Source: Hymenobacter terrenus (GTDB lineage Bacteria > Bacteroidota > Bacteroidia > Cytophagales > Hymenobacteraceae). Taken from it: a stretch of DNA of 55,805 nucleotides. The stretch lies in the NCBI RefSeq assembly GCF_000972495.1, contig NZ_LATM01000029.1, forward strand, positions 1 through 55,805, in the 5' to 3' direction. Below, piece after piece: positions 8,661 to 17,759 of the stretch. Numbering within the stretch: the stretch's first letter is position 1; each line of letters starts with the position of its first letter. The position numbers and the translations under genes are program-made. The notes below the pieces were generated by a model. That model saw only the letters and a list, made by a program, of their open reading frames with translations, did no database searches and was not told the DNA's origin.

Positions 8661-8911
8661 GTTTCAAAATTACATAGCGCTTTCATTTCCCTACTTCCTC
8701 TGAGAAGCCAATTGCCCCGGCGGCCCGGGCATGTAAGCCAACTGGGCAGCAGTTGGGCTGGCTAGATGCGATGCGATAGCACTAGTCAGCGGCACACAGA
8801 ATCCTGCATGCCTTTGCTCTTTGGTCGCTCGCTTAGAGCGACGGTTGTAGTTGACTGTTGCAAGCGCCGTGTGGCCCGGGATTCGTACGCCTTGTCCAGC
8901 GGCGGAAATCC

Positions 8912-9610
8912 TTACAGCAACCGGCCTTTCAGCTCTTTATACCTAGACCGACCAATGGGCACCAGCTCACCATTCTGTAATTGAAGCTGGTACTTGCCGC
9001 CTTCCTGCACCAGGATTTTTGCCGCCTGCTCAATCGGGACGATGTAGGATTTGTGGATGCGCTCGAAGGAAGCGGGTAGCAGTTGCTCAAGCTTTTCCAG
9101 CGACTTGTCGTGCAGCTCCTTGTGGCCGTTTTTGAGGTGCAGTTCCGAGTAAATGCCGGCGCTTTTGATGTAGCGCAGGTCCTTGATGTCGATTAGGACG
9201 ATGTTGCCGTGCTTTTTTACGGCCAGGAATTTTAGGCCGCTGTCCTGCTTTTTGACGGTGGCGGCTACGCGGGCAAAGGCTTGGGTTAGCCGTTCTTCGG
9301 CAAAGGGCTTGGGCACGAAATCCAGCACGCCGTGGGCGAAGGCGGTAATGGCCTTCTCGGCGTGAGCCGAGATGATGATGGTGTGAAAGGCGCCGGCGCT
9401 CACGCTTTCCAGCAGGCCGAAGCCGTCGTTGCCGTTCAGGTTCAGGTCGAGCAGCAGCAGGTCGGGCGCGGCGGTTTCCAGGGCGTGCAGGCCCTGGGTT
9501 ATCGATTCGCAGGCGACCAGGTGCTCCAGGTCCTTGCCGAAAAACGCCCGCGCCATGCGCTCGATGCGGCGGGCGATGCGGGCCTCGTCTTCTACGATGA
9601 CTATCCTCAT
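8912..9610 (-). CDS. LytTR-family response regulator
   Basis: The protein has 232 residues. A CheY-like receiver at 1-120 carries acidic ED at 7-8, phospho-acceptor Asp55 in LLLLDLNL, and Lys101 in PKPF. A LytTR DNA-binding domain at ~130-230 contains DIKDLRYIKSAGIYSELHLK, FERIHKSYIVPI and VPIGRSRYKELK. The start at 9610 overlaps the kinase stop codon in an ATGA, so the two are translationally coupled. An upstream in-frame extension exists but only copies the kinase reading region and is rejected. It should be phosphorylated by the kinase encoded at 9607-11289 and may act on the divergent receptor gene. Confidence 0.93.
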   Translation of the reverse strand: MRIVIVEDEARIARRIERMARAFFGKDLEHLVACESITQGLHALETAAPDLLLLDLNLNGNDGFGLLESVSAGAFHTIIISAHAEKAITAFAHGVLDFVPKPFAEERLTQAFARVAATVKKQDSGLKFLAVKKHGNIVLIDIKDLRYIKSAGIYSELHLKNGHKELHDKSLEKLEQLLPASFERIHKSYIVPIEQAAKILVQEGGKYQLQLQNGELVPIGRSRYKELKGRLL

Positions 9611-11289
9611 GGCGCTTGGGCGATGGTGATGGAAGTGAGCCAGCCCTCCGGCACGGCGGCCGAGTGAAACGTGTAGCCGGTGCCGTAGCTTTCCTGCAAG
9701 CGGGCCCGGATGTACTGAAAGCCCGTGCCGCTGCCCGCTTTGCCGCCTTGCTCGGCGGGCCGGGCGGGGGCGCAGGCCAGCAGCCGGTAGTGCTTGTACT
9801 TGCCAGCGCGTTCGAAACTGAGCTTGAACCGCAGGCAGCCGTCGGCCGGGGGCAGGCTGTGGGTGATGCCGTTTTCGAGCATGGTGTGGAAGATGGCCGG
9901 CGGAATCTGGTCGGTGGGGTCGATGCCGGACTGCTCCAGCTCGTAGCGGATTTCCTTGCGGAACTGCATCACGTGCAGGTGGGTCTGACACAGCTCAATT
10001 TCCTGGCTCACCGGAATAAGAGTGGCTTCGGCCATGTTGTTGAGCAAGTCAAACTCCCGGGCCAGGGCTTGGATGAATACGGCGCCCTGCTTGGGCGATT
10101 CTTCCACCCAATCCAGCAGCGAGGTGAGCGTGTTCTTGATGAAGTGGGGCTGGATGTTCTTCTTGAGCAGCTCCAATTTCAGCCGGGCCGAGAGCAGCAG
10201 GGCGGCCTCCCGCTCGTGGTCCAGGGCCCGCACCCGGTTGGTGTGCAGGTAGAGCATGCACAGCACGATGATGGTGTAGGTGATGAACAAGGTGTAATCG
10301 TAGTGCAGAAAGAAGCTGCTCACGGCGCTGGCCAGCAGGCCGGCCAGCACCAGCGCGCTGCCTTTGGCCCGGCGCCGCAAGGCCATGACCACCACGAACA
10401 GCGCCGCGACCCACATGGCCCAGCTCAGGCGTTCAGCCGTCAGGTCGTACTCGGTGTAATAGGCAATGTAAATGGCAATTAGCACGACCAGCAGCACGCC
10501 GGCGAACAAGCCCTTGCGCCGCAGGTCGAACTGAATGGCGAAGTACAAAGGCACCAGCAGGGCAATGGCGAACGTGAGCCAGCCAATGATTTCGAGGCGA
10601 GAGTTGAAATAGCTGTAGGGAATTTCCAGGTACACTTTGGCGTACTCGGCCATCAGCAGGGCGAAGCAGAGCAGACAAATAACGCTGAAAATCAGCGTAC
10701 CATACTCTCGTTGGCGGCTGTTGCCGAACAGAAACGCGTAGTACAGCGCCGCCATCAGCAAGGCGCCGGCCATCAGGTTGACGAAGGCGGTGACGATGAG
10801 GGGCTCGCGCAGCAGCCGCGGGTAGCTCTGCAGCTTCACCCCCACAAAATGCAGGTCGTCGCGCAAATAGCCTTGCGTGGTTCGGAGCGCCAGTTGGTGC
10901 CAGCCCCGCCCGGCCAAAGAATCGGGCACCAGATGGTAGCTGATTTCGGTGCCGGGCACTTCGGGCCGCGTGCGGGAGCCCAGCTGCCCGTTCCGGCTAA
11001 TCAGCGTGCCGTCCCAGTACACCTCGAACGCGCCGAAGGCCCGGAGCTGCAAGCCCAACGGCTGCGTGCTGTCGCGCTGCATCAGGATTATCTTGCGGCG
11101 CACCCAGAATATTCCTCGGTTGACGGTGTCGCCTTGGGTTTGCCAGCCAGCATCGTCGTACCGTGAGGTGGCCCAGCGCGGGTCGTCGCCGGTGCGGTAG
11201 AGCGCGTCTTCCAAATCGTACAACGTGTCGCTGGGCCGACAAGACGCCATTGCGAGCAGCAAAAGCAGAAACGAGAGGAGCCGGAACAT
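9607..11289 (-). CDS. Membrane sensor histidine kinase, 7TM-DISM/LytS type
   Basis: The protein has 560 residues. The N-terminus looks like a lipoprotein signal (LLLLLAMASC, Cys17). Residues ~20-160 form a jelly-roll-like extracellular sensor, followed by about seven hydrophobic segments (165-350), as in 7TMR-DISM receptors. The cytoplasmic part has the His_kinase motif QPHFIKNTLTSLLDWVEESP with His382 and an N-box LENGITHSL near 477. The ATP-lid glycine box is recognisable (GGKAGSGTGFQYI). It is coupled to the LytTR regulator downstream and divergent from a TonB-type receptor, which suggests control of outer-membrane uptake. The ligand is unknown. Confidence 0.9.
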   Translation of the reverse strand: MFRLLSFLLLLLAMASCRPSDTLYDLEDALYRTGDDPRWATSRYDDAGWQTQGDTVNRGIFWVRRKIILMQRDSTQPLGLQLRAFGAFEVYWDGTLISRNGQLGSRTRPEVPGTEISYHLVPDSLAGRGWHQLALRTTQGYLRDDLHFVGVKLQSYPRLLREPLIVTAFVNLMAGALLMAALYYAFLFGNSRQREYGTLIFSVICLLCFALLMAEYAKVYLEIPYSYFNSRLEIIGWLTFAIALLVPLYFAIQFDLRRKGLFAGVLLVVLIAIYIAYYTEYDLTAERLSWAMWVAALFVVVMALRRRAKGSALVLAGLLASAVSSFFLHYDYTLFITYTIIVLCMLYLHTNRVRALDHEREAALLLSARLKLELLKKNIQPHFIKNTLTSLLDWVEESPKQGAVFIQALAREFDLLNNMAEATLIPVSQEIELCQTHLHVMQFRKEIRYELEQSGIDPTDQIPPAIFHTMLENGITHSLPPADGCLRFKLSFERAGKYKHYRLLACAPARPAEQGGKAGSGTGFQYIRARLQESYGTGYTFHSAAVPEGWLTSITIAQAP

Positions 11290-11400
11290 GCCCGTAAAGG
11301 TATGGTTGTCCCTCCCCGGGTTTCGTGTCGTTCACTAGGCCCTGGAGCCGTTGGCAAGGATTTACGCCGGGTCGGGTTGAATGCCCCCTAGCCTTGTGCC

Positions 11401-13794
11401 ATGAAAGCATGGCTCATTCTCTGTTTGTCGGTTCTATTCGGTGGCCGCGCCGCCGCTCAGCAGCCCGCCGCGCCCGGCCCGGGCCACACCGTTAGCGGCA
11501 AGGTGCAGGACCGCGCCTCCGGGGCGCCGATTCCGTACGCCACCATCAACGTGAAAGACGCAGCCGCGCAGCCGGTGGGCGGCGGCATCAGCGACGAACA
11601 GGGCGGCTTCCGGCTGGAAGGCATTCCGGCGGGCGAATTGACCATTGAGTTCCGGTTCATGGGCTACCAAACCGTCAGCCAGCCCTTGGCGGTGGGCGGC
11701 AAGGTTGACATCGGCACGGTGTCGCTCCAGGTCGATGCCACGCAACTGGCCGAGGTGACGGTGACGGGGGAAAAGCCCGGCGTCAGCCTGCAACTCGACA
11801 AAAAGGTGTTTGAAGTGGGCAAGGACCTGATTTCCCAGAGCGGCTCGGCCAACGACGTGCTGGGCGGGGTGCCGTCGGTGGCGGTGACTTCGACCGGGGC
11901 CATCAGCCTGCGCGGCAACCCCAACGTGACCGTGCTCATCAACGGCCGCCGCTCGGGCCTGACCCAAACCAACACCCTGGACCAGATTCCGGCCGGGCAA
12001 ATTGAGCGGGTGGAAGTCATCACCAACCCCTCGTCGCGCTACGATGCGGCTGGCAGCGCCGGCATCGTCAACATCATCCTCAAGAAAAACAAGCAGCCCG
12101 GCCTGGGCGGGCAACTCCGCGCGGTGGGCGGCCTGCCCAACGACTCGCGCCTGAACGCCAACCTGAGCTACAAGTCCGACAAGTTCAACGTCTTCGCCAA
12201 CGCCGGCCTGCGCTCATCGGACTACCTGGGCCGCTACCGCACCAACCAGGTCACCAACCTCGACCGCCGCCCGGCCTACCTGAGCCAGCGGCAGCGCGAA
12301 GACCGGCACGACGGCAGCCGGGTGCTCTACCTCGGCGCCGACTACTACTTCAACGAGCGCAACACCCTCACGGCCGCCTTCTTCAAAGACGAGACCCGCG
12401 ACCGCGACAAAACTGCTTTGCGCTACGACTACACCAACGCGCAAGGCCAAGCCGACAGCACCCTGCAACGCGACGGCACCTCGCGCGAAAACCGGAGCTA
12501 CAACCAGTTTGAATTCAACTACACGCGCCTATTCGAGCAGCCGGGCCGCAAGTACACCGTGGACGTGCAATACGACTACTGGAACAGCACCAAAGACTGG
12601 ACCCTGAACACGCTCCTCCTCTCCCCGCAAAACCTGGCGCGGCCCGGCATCCGCAGCCGCTCAATAGGCGCCAGCAAGGACCTGCGGGCGCAAACCGACC
12701 TGGTGCAGCCGCTCAGCGAGCGCACCACGCTGGAGCTGGGCGTGAAAGCCGAGGGCCGCCAAGTGACCAGCGACTACCTCGCCGAAGAAGAGCGGGACGG
12801 CGCCTGGGCCGTGTTCCGGGGCATCAACAACCAGTTGCGCTACGACGAGCTCATCAGCAGCGGCTACGCCCAAGTGGCCAGCAAGGTTAAAAGCCTGTCG
12901 TACCAAATCGGCCTGCGGGCCGAACTCACGCGCATCGACATCGCCGACCGCGAAGGCAGCTTCTCCCGCCAGAAGAACTACAACCGCCTGTTCCCGACCG
13001 TGAACCTGAGCTACCAATTCAAAGAGGGCCTGACCACGCAGCTCAGCTACAGCAAGCGCATCAACCGCCCCTCGCTGTGGCTGCTCTACCCCTTCAACGA
13101 GCTGACCGACTTGAACGCGCAGCAGGTCGGCAACCCAGACCTGAACCCGTCCTTCGCCGACGTGGTGGAGCTGGGCCTGCTGCGCCAGTGGGGCCCGCTC
13201 ACGCTCAACCCCTCGCTCTACTATCAGCACACCGCCGGCATCATCCAAACCTACACCTACCGCGACCCGCTGGGCGTGTTCATCAGCACGCCCGTGAACC
13301 TGAGCCAGGAGGTCCGCCGCGGCCTGGAGCTGGCCCTGACCTATCAGCCCGCCAAATGGCTGCAGCTGAACAGCGAGTTGAACGCGTTCAATTTCCGACA
13401 GCAAGGCCGCGTGGCCGAGCAAAACTTCGATTTCGAGGGCCAGGCCCTCACCGGCCGGCTCATCACCAAGTTCAAGCTGCCGGCGAAGTTCAACCTCCAA
13501 GCCCGCTACGACTTCAGCGGCGCCCAGCGCAACGCCCAAACCCGCGTGGCCGCCATCCACGTGGCCAGCTTCGGCCTGAGCAAGAACCTGCTCGCCGACA
13601 AGGCCACGCTGTCGCTCGACGGCAGCAACATCTTCAACACCAACCAAACACGTACCCAAACCACGGGGGAAGACTTTGTTTTCAACCAAGTCAATAACCG
13701 CAACGCGGCCCGCTACCGGCTGGGCTTCGTCTACCGCTTCAACCTGAAGGAAGGCCAGGCCATCCGGCAGGCCAAAAGCAGCAACCGGGACTAG
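11401..13794 (+). CDS. TonB-dependent receptor/outer-membrane beta-barrel protein
   Basis: The protein has 797 residues. It has a signal peptide (MKAWLILCLSVLFGGRAAAQ) and a CarboxypepD_reg-like beta-sandwich at ~30-110 (HTVSGKVQDRASGAPIPYAT). A plug domain spans ~125-225 (SANDVLGGVPSVAVTSTGAI and IPAGQIERVEVITNPSSRYD), and a long beta-barrel of the OMP_b-brl_3 type runs to the C-terminus (RYRLGFVYRFNL). It sits in the outer membrane. The substrate is not predictable, and no SusD partner is adjacent. It is divergent from the kinase/LytTR pair across 111 bp, so it is the likely regulated gene. Confidence 0.92.
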   Translation: MKAWLILCLSVLFGGRAAAQQPAAPGPGHTVSGKVQDRASGAPIPYATINVKDAAAQPVGGGISDEQGGFRLEGIPAGELTIEFRFMGYQTVSQPLAVGGKVDIGTVSLQVDATQLAEVTVTGEKPGVSLQLDKKVFEVGKDLISQSGSANDVLGGVPSVAVTSTGAISLRGNPNVTVLINGRRSGLTQTNTLDQIPAGQIERVEVITNPSSRYDAAGSAGIVNIILKKNKQPGLGGQLRAVGGLPNDSRLNANLSYKSDKFNVFANAGLRSSDYLGRYRTNQVTNLDRRPAYLSQRQREDRHDGSRVLYLGADYYFNERNTLTAAFFKDETRDRDKTALRYDYTNAQGQADSTLQRDGTSRENRSYNQFEFNYTRLFEQPGRKYTVDVQYDYWNSTKDWTLNTLLLSPQNLARPGIRSRSIGASKDLRAQTDLVQPLSERTTLELGVKAEGRQVTSDYLAEEERDGAWAVFRGINNQLRYDELISSGYAQVASKVKSLSYQIGLRAELTRIDIADREGSFSRQKNYNRLFPTVNLSYQFKEGLTTQLSYSKRINRPSLWLLYPFNELTDLNAQQVGNPDLNPSFADVVELGLLRQWGPLTLNPSLYYQHTAGIIQTYTYRDPLGVFISTPVNLSQEVRRGLELALTYQPAKWLQLNSELNAFNFRQQGRVAEQNFDFEGQALTGRLITKFKLPAKFNLQARYDFSGAQRNAQTRVAAIHVASFGLSKNLLADKATLSLDGSNIFNTNQTRTQTTGEDFVFNQVNNRNAARYRLGFVYRFNLKEGQAIRQAKSSNRD

Positions 13795-13819
13795 GTTTAG
13801 CTTGTCTTATTGCGGAAAA

Positions 13820-15253
13820 CTATATCTCCTGGCTGGGTTTGCTCTTCGGCTGCATTCGGGCCTTTTGGCGGAAATACGCATAAAACGGCAAGCCGGTCAG
13901 AATCAGCCCCAGGCCCAGGAGCGACTGGGTGGGTTGCGTAATTAAGGTGTGGCCGGTGAAGATGAGGGCGAAGAGCAGCAGCACGATTTGCACGTACGGG
14001 TAGCCCGGCACCGGGCCCGGAATGCGCCCCTGGCGCTTCATTTTTATCACTGCCACGGCCAGCAGGCCGTAGAACAGAAAGGTGGCGAAGATGACTAAGT
14101 CGGTCAGGCGCTCAAACGAACCGGAGACAATCAGCAGGCTGCTCCAGGCCAGGGTATAGAGCAGGGCGCGGTGGGGCGTGCGGTAGCGGGGGTGCACCGC
14201 CGCCGCCGATTGGAAGAAATACCGCTCTTGCGCCATGCGGAAATGAATGCGGCTGTGCGAGAGCATTACCGCGTTCAGCGTGCCGAACACGCTCATCAGA
14301 ATCAGGACCGTAACCCCCGTTTTGCCCCACCGGCCCAGCAGGGCCTCGGCGGCCGTGGCCGCTCCGATTTCGTTCGGGCCCACGGCCGCCAGTTGGGCCA
14401 GGGGCAGGGCCCGCAGGTAGGCGTAATTAACCAGCACGTAGAGCACTACGGCCACGCTCACTCCGCCGACGATGGCGCGCGGCACGTTGCGCCGCGGTTT
14501 TTTGATTTCGCCCGTCACGAAGGAAAGGTCCACCCAGCCGTCGTAGGCCCAGAATACGCTGAGCAGCGCGCCAAAAAATGCACTGGTCAGCGAGACTTCT
14601 TGCGGCGGCACCACAGCGGCCGAGGTGCCGCCGGGGTTCGGCGAAGCCAAGAACAAGCCCGCGAGAATGAGCAGCAGAATGCCGCCGATTTTAGCGGCCG
14701 TGAAGACGTTGCTGAGTTGCCCGCTGCCGCTCACCCCGCGGTAATTTACCCAGGTGAGGGCCGCCGCCGTGCCGATGGCCAGGAGCTTGATGCCGGAGTC
14801 GGCAAAGGGATAAATCAGCCCGCCAATTGAGAGCTGCGCTCAGTCTTGGAGCGGGTTGGGCAGCGGCAGCAGGGCGTTGACGGATTGAGCAAAAATGAAG
14901 GCCAGCGCGGCCACCGAAGCGGAGCCGATGATGGCAAAATCCGTCCACCCGAACAGGAACGAGGCAAAATTGCCAAACGAGAGGCGCAGGTACTCGTAGA
15001 CGCCGCCAGACTCCTCCGTGAGCGAGGCCATGCCCGACAAGTTCAGGGCGCCGCACAGCGTAACGAAGCCCGTCACCACCCAAGCCGCCAGAATCCACCC
15101 TTCGCTCAGCCCACTTTGCGCCAGGGGCACAATCTTTTTAAAAACCCCGGACCCAATCACAATGCCCGCGACCAGCAAGGTCCCGCTGACGGCCCCAAAG
15201 GCCCGAACCAGGGTGACGGGGGCAGCGGCCAGCGGCTTTTCTGAAACGTTCAT
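13820..15253 (-). pseudogene. APC-family amino-acid permease with one in-frame stop
   Basis: From the ATG at 15253 the frame gives an APC N-terminus (FGAVSGTLLVAGIVIGSGVF, LCGALNLSGMASLTEESGGV) to residue 137. A TGA follows at 14840-14842. The same frame then continues without a shift through AQLSIGGLIYPFADSGIKLL and the remaining transmembrane segments to 13820. Without the stop it would be a normal-length transporter of ~477 residues with about 12 hydrophobic segments. One nonsense change (for example TGG or CGA to TGA) explains everything. It could be a very recent pseudogene or a sequence error. Confidence 0.88.
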
Positions 15254-15317
15254 TCCCCAAGGTAGCCGGTTTCGCGGCTAAGCAGCGCGGTACCGACTTG
15301 CCAGTGGCGCAGCCGTA

Positions 15318-15336
15318 GAGGCCTGACTTAGGCCTC
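15318..15336. repeat. Inverted repeat GAGGCCT-N5-AGGCCTC
   Basis: The 7-bp arms are perfect with a 5-base loop. The repeat lies between the permease start and the YdeI-like gene's end. There is no U-tract on either strand. It may be a regulator site for the permease or a weak terminator. Confidence 0.4.
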
Positions 15337-15421
15337 GAATCCGGCAATAAGCTGTACTGGGCAAACTTGTGCTGGTTTTAAAGACAAAGAGCACATCGGT
15401 GCCGCCGCATCGGCCCTTCCG

Positions 15422-16000
15422 CTAGTCGTTCAACCCCCGGCCGTTGAAAATGTGCGGCACCGATTTATCAATCCGGGCCTTCCGCGTTTTGGCTTGCTTA
15501 GGCGCCGAGAAATAGAGCAGGTACGCCCGTTGACGCCCGGGCGTCAGCGCGTGAAAAGCGTTTTGCAGCGCTGGGTTTTCGTGTAACTCGCTTTCGAACT
15601 CTTCCGGCCGGATGAACTCATCGGCTTTTTTGAAGGGCACTTTCAGCCCGCTTTGCTCTACTTCGATGGCCTGCTGAAGGTGGGCCTTGAGGGTGGCTTC
15701 TCTCGCCACTACTTCTTGGGCAGCAGTGAACCGAAGCTGACGCGCGGCCTGCGAATTCTCCGTTTGCTGAACCAGCAGGCCCTCGTCGTCGCGCAGCAAA
15801 GCGCCTTTGAAAAGCAGCACCGCGCAGTAGTCTTTGAATACGTGCAGCAGCGCGATGTTCCGGTTTTCGAACGTGTAGCAGGGCACGCCCCACTTCACTT
15901 CTTCGGTCAGTCCGCAGTCCAGAACGTAGGTTCGGAGTTGCTCCAGTGCTTCCAGCCACTTTCCGGCTTTGTTGAAATAGAAATCAGCCTTGGGGTTCAT
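15422..16000 (-). CDS. YdeI/OmpD-associated-type protein (DUF1801 plus C-terminal OmdA motif)
   Basis: The protein has 192 residues from the ATG at 16000. An upstream in-frame ATG at 16051 would add a low-complexity TSATQSSTTKSV tail that does not look like this family. The N-terminal DUF1801-like part shows ALEQLRTYVLDCGLTEEVKW and GVPCYTFENRNIALLHVFKD. The C-terminal OmdA segment shows ALTPGRQRAYLLYFSAPKQA then KTRKARID. The fold is cytosolic and function is unproven; relatives have been linked to peptide stress or iron-chaperone-like roles. Confidence 0.85.
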   Translation of the reverse strand: MNPKADFYFNKAGKWLEALEQLRTYVLDCGLTEEVKWGVPCYTFENRNIALLHVFKDYCAVLLFKGALLRDDEGLLVQQTENSQAARQLRFTAAQEVVAREATLKAHLQQAIEVEQSGLKVPFKKADEFIRPEEFESELHENPALQNAFHALTPGRQRAYLLYFSAPKQAKTRKARIDKSVPHIFNGRGLND

Positions 16001-16096
16001 TGCTTTCACTGATTTGGTTGTGGATGATTGAGTTGCGGAAGTTTTCAGCAAAGCTACCCGCCGGCCTCATCCGGTCTTTTAACAAATGATAAAAAG

Positions 16097-16660
16097 CTAC
16101 TGCCCGGCCCGAATGCGGCTCAGCGACACCTGCGTGATGCCCAGATAAGCCGCCAAATCGCCCAGGCTGATGCGTTGGAGCAGCGGCCCTCGCTCCCGCA
16201 AAAACAGTTGGTAGCGCGTGGTGGCGTTTTCCTCCAGCATCTCGCTGATGCGCTTCATCATCCCAACGGAGGCAAAGGCCAGCAGCTGCTTAAACAGCGT
16301 CTCGACGGCGTGGTGCTCGCGGCAAAGGCGCTCAATGTCCGGCCGCGCAATGCTGTGGACGATGGTTGGCTCCAGGGCCAGCAGTTGGTACTTGGACGGC
16401 GCGCTGGTCAGGTAGCTGTTGACCTCTGTAAACAAGATGTTCTCCTTGAAGAAGTTCATGATGAACTCCTTGTCTTCCTTGTAGAACGAGGATTTGACCA
16501 AGCCCTGCTCGATGAAGTGGTAGTGCTGGCTCGCTTGCCCGGCCCGCAGCAGGCGCGAGCCTTTGGCAAACTCCTGCCGCACGAAGGCGCCCAGAAACTC
16601 GTCGCGGGCCGGCGCCTGGAGTTTCACAATTCGGTCGGCATAAGCCAAAACAGGGTGCAT
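16097..16660 (-). CDS. Crp/Fnr-family transcriptional regulator
   Basis: The protein has 187 residues. A cyclic-nucleotide-binding beta-roll (residues ~20-110, with FAKGSRLLRAGQASQHYHFI) is followed by a helical connector and a C-terminal winged HTH (GDLAAYLGITQVSLSRIRAG). It lacks the cysteines of Fnr and the strict cAMP phosphate-binding motif, typical of the many Bacteroidota Crp-like proteins of unknown ligand. It precedes the YdeI-like gene on the same strand with a 96-bp gap and may regulate it. Confidence 0.9.
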   Translation of the reverse strand: MHPVLAYADRIVKLQAPARDEFLGAFVRQEFAKGSRLLRAGQASQHYHFIEQGLVKSSFYKEDKEFIMNFFKENILFTEVNSYLTSAPSKYQLLALEPTIVHSIARPDIERLCREHHAVETLFKQLLAFASVGMMKRISEMLEENATTRYQLFLRERGPLLQRISLGDLAAYLGITQVSLSRIRAGQ

Positions 16661-16993
16661 GGCGGCAAATTTGGCAGAATAGTCAGCAAGTGCGAAAAGA
16701 GCAAGGCCTAGCGCTTACCACCGGCGTATCACGCTCTGCTACGATAGCGAACCGTAGTTTCAGACGCCTCTATTACATAAATCCGATTTCGGAGTCACTG
16801 CCGAGGAATATAATGGCCGATAAAGATTGAATACTATTTTTAAGTGAGATTATCGCGTCTTTCGCCTCTATTGAGTGGCCCATCAGTAACGAAGAGGACC
16901 CTTTCTCAGCCTAATACCTGACAAAGGCTCGCATGCTGTCGAGTAAGAAAAGCCCAATACAGTCGCGGTCTGAAAAATAAAATGGACATAATA
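16661..16993. other. Divergent intergenic region between crp-like and tetR genes
   Basis: I see no gene in this AT-rich 330 bp. The right end runs into the promoter and operator annotated at 16994-17024. Confidence 0.4.
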
Positions 16994-17014
16994 CTTGACC
17001 GAATGGTAAAGTAT
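16991..17014. promoter_or_regulatory. Putative TetR operator overlapping the promoter
   Basis: Nested symmetry is visible: outer ATACTT/AAGTAT arms (16991-16996 and 17009-17014) and inner TTGACC/GGTAAA (16995-17000 and 17005-17010, one mismatch). It covers the -33 box and spacer. The TTGACC half-site recurs twice at 17644-17663 before the next gene. Confidence 0.5.
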
Positions 17015-17024
17015 ATTACCTTTG
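16994..17024 (+). promoter_or_regulatory. Bacteroidota promoter of the second tetR (CTTG-N19-TACCTTTG)
   Basis: The -33-like CTTG at 16994-16997 and the exact -7 element TACCTTTG at 17017-17024 are 19 bases apart, the canonical spacing. Transcription would start near 17031, 23 nt before a GTG at 17054. This argues against an upstream ATG at 16982 as the start. Confidence 0.6.
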
Positions 17025-17053
17025 ACCCATCAAACGTTAAAACCTCCCTAACT

Positions 17054-17638
17054 GTGGCTGGCCGACCTAAAGAATTCGACGAAGTGGACGCACTCAGCAG
17101 AGCCCAGGAGCTATTTTGGCGCCAGGGTTACGGGGCCACGTCTACTGAGGATTTGTTGGCGGCTATGGGCCTGCGCAAGGGTAGCCTATACCATACATTC
17201 GGCAGCAAGCGAGGCGTGTTCGTACAGGCCACCAAGCAGTTTGGTCACGAATTCCTGCGGGCGCTGCGGCAGGCCCTGCAGCAAGGCTCGGACCCGCTGG
17301 AAGTCCTATGTCAAACCTTTCGGGCGTTGGCAGACCCGAGCCACGCGGCCGCGGTAGCGGCCAAGGGCTGTTATTTCGGCAACACGCTCGTGGAAATGGC
17401 TACACTCGACCCCGAGATGCAGCACCTTGCCGCTCAGGGGCTGATGGCCGTCGAGCAGGTGTTTTATGAAGCACTGAGTCAGGCTCAACAAGCGGGCCAG
17501 CTCTCCCAATCGGCCGACCCCCGCGCCCTGGCCCGCTACCTCATCAACCTCTGGAATGGCCTGAACATTTCCCGCCGCATGTACACTCCGCAGGATTTAA
17601 TACCCATCATTGAAACTGGCCTGCAAGTGTTGGTTTAA
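17054..17638 (+). CDS. TetR-family transcriptional regulator
   Basis: The protein has 194 residues from a GTG. The family N-terminus AGRPKEFDEVDALSRAQELF starts one residue later. The 24 residues obtained from an earlier ATG at 16982 are not TetR-like and overlie the promoter. The HTH is clear (GYGATSTEDLLAAMGLRKGS, then LYHTFGSKRGVF). The C-terminal ligand domain (AAKGCYFGNTLVEMA) resembles the YxaF/AcuR group that senses small reactive compounds. It heads a co-directional run of oxidase, hydrolases and permease and is probably their repressor. Confidence 0.88.
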   Translation: MAGRPKEFDEVDALSRAQELFWRQGYGATSTEDLLAAMGLRKGSLYHTFGSKRGVFVQATKQFGHEFLRALRQALQQGSDPLEVLCQTFRALADPSHAAAVAAKGCYFGNTLVEMATLDPEMQHLAAQGLMAVEQVFYEALSQAQQAGQLSQSADPRALARYLINLWNGLNISRRMYTPQDLIPIIETGLQVLV

Positions 17639-17643
17639 TTTTT

Positions 17644-17663
17644 TTGACCAATAATTGACCAAT
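17644..17663. promoter_or_regulatory. Tandem TTGACCAAT repeats between tetR and the oxidase gene
   Basis: Two copies of TTGACCAAT start at 17644 and 17655, one helical turn apart. The half-site is the one in the tetR promoter operator. They lie 97 bp before the next gene and are a plausible second binding site for the same repressor. Confidence 0.45.
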
Positions 17664-17759
17664 TGTTTTAGAATAGATTCCCGCTCTTTCTCCCGGTTAG
17701 CTGGCGCGAATAGCTATCGAAATCACTTTGCCCAAATCTCACCCTTACTTCCTTATCCA

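Noticed and set aside
9611..9991. N-terminal extension of the LytTR regulator into the kinase gene
   Set aside because: The receiver domain begins exactly at the ATG at 9610; the extension is arginine/proline-rich antisense-like sequence from another frame of the kinase.
12661..13689. Long minus-strand frame opposite the TonB-type receptor
   Set aside because: Low-complexity Val/Gln/Ala-rich product fully antisense to a well-supported gene.
15311..15350. tRNA-like hairpin followed by GAATCC
   Set aside because: Only one stem is present; no acceptor stem, D-arm or CCA-proximal pairing can be drawn.
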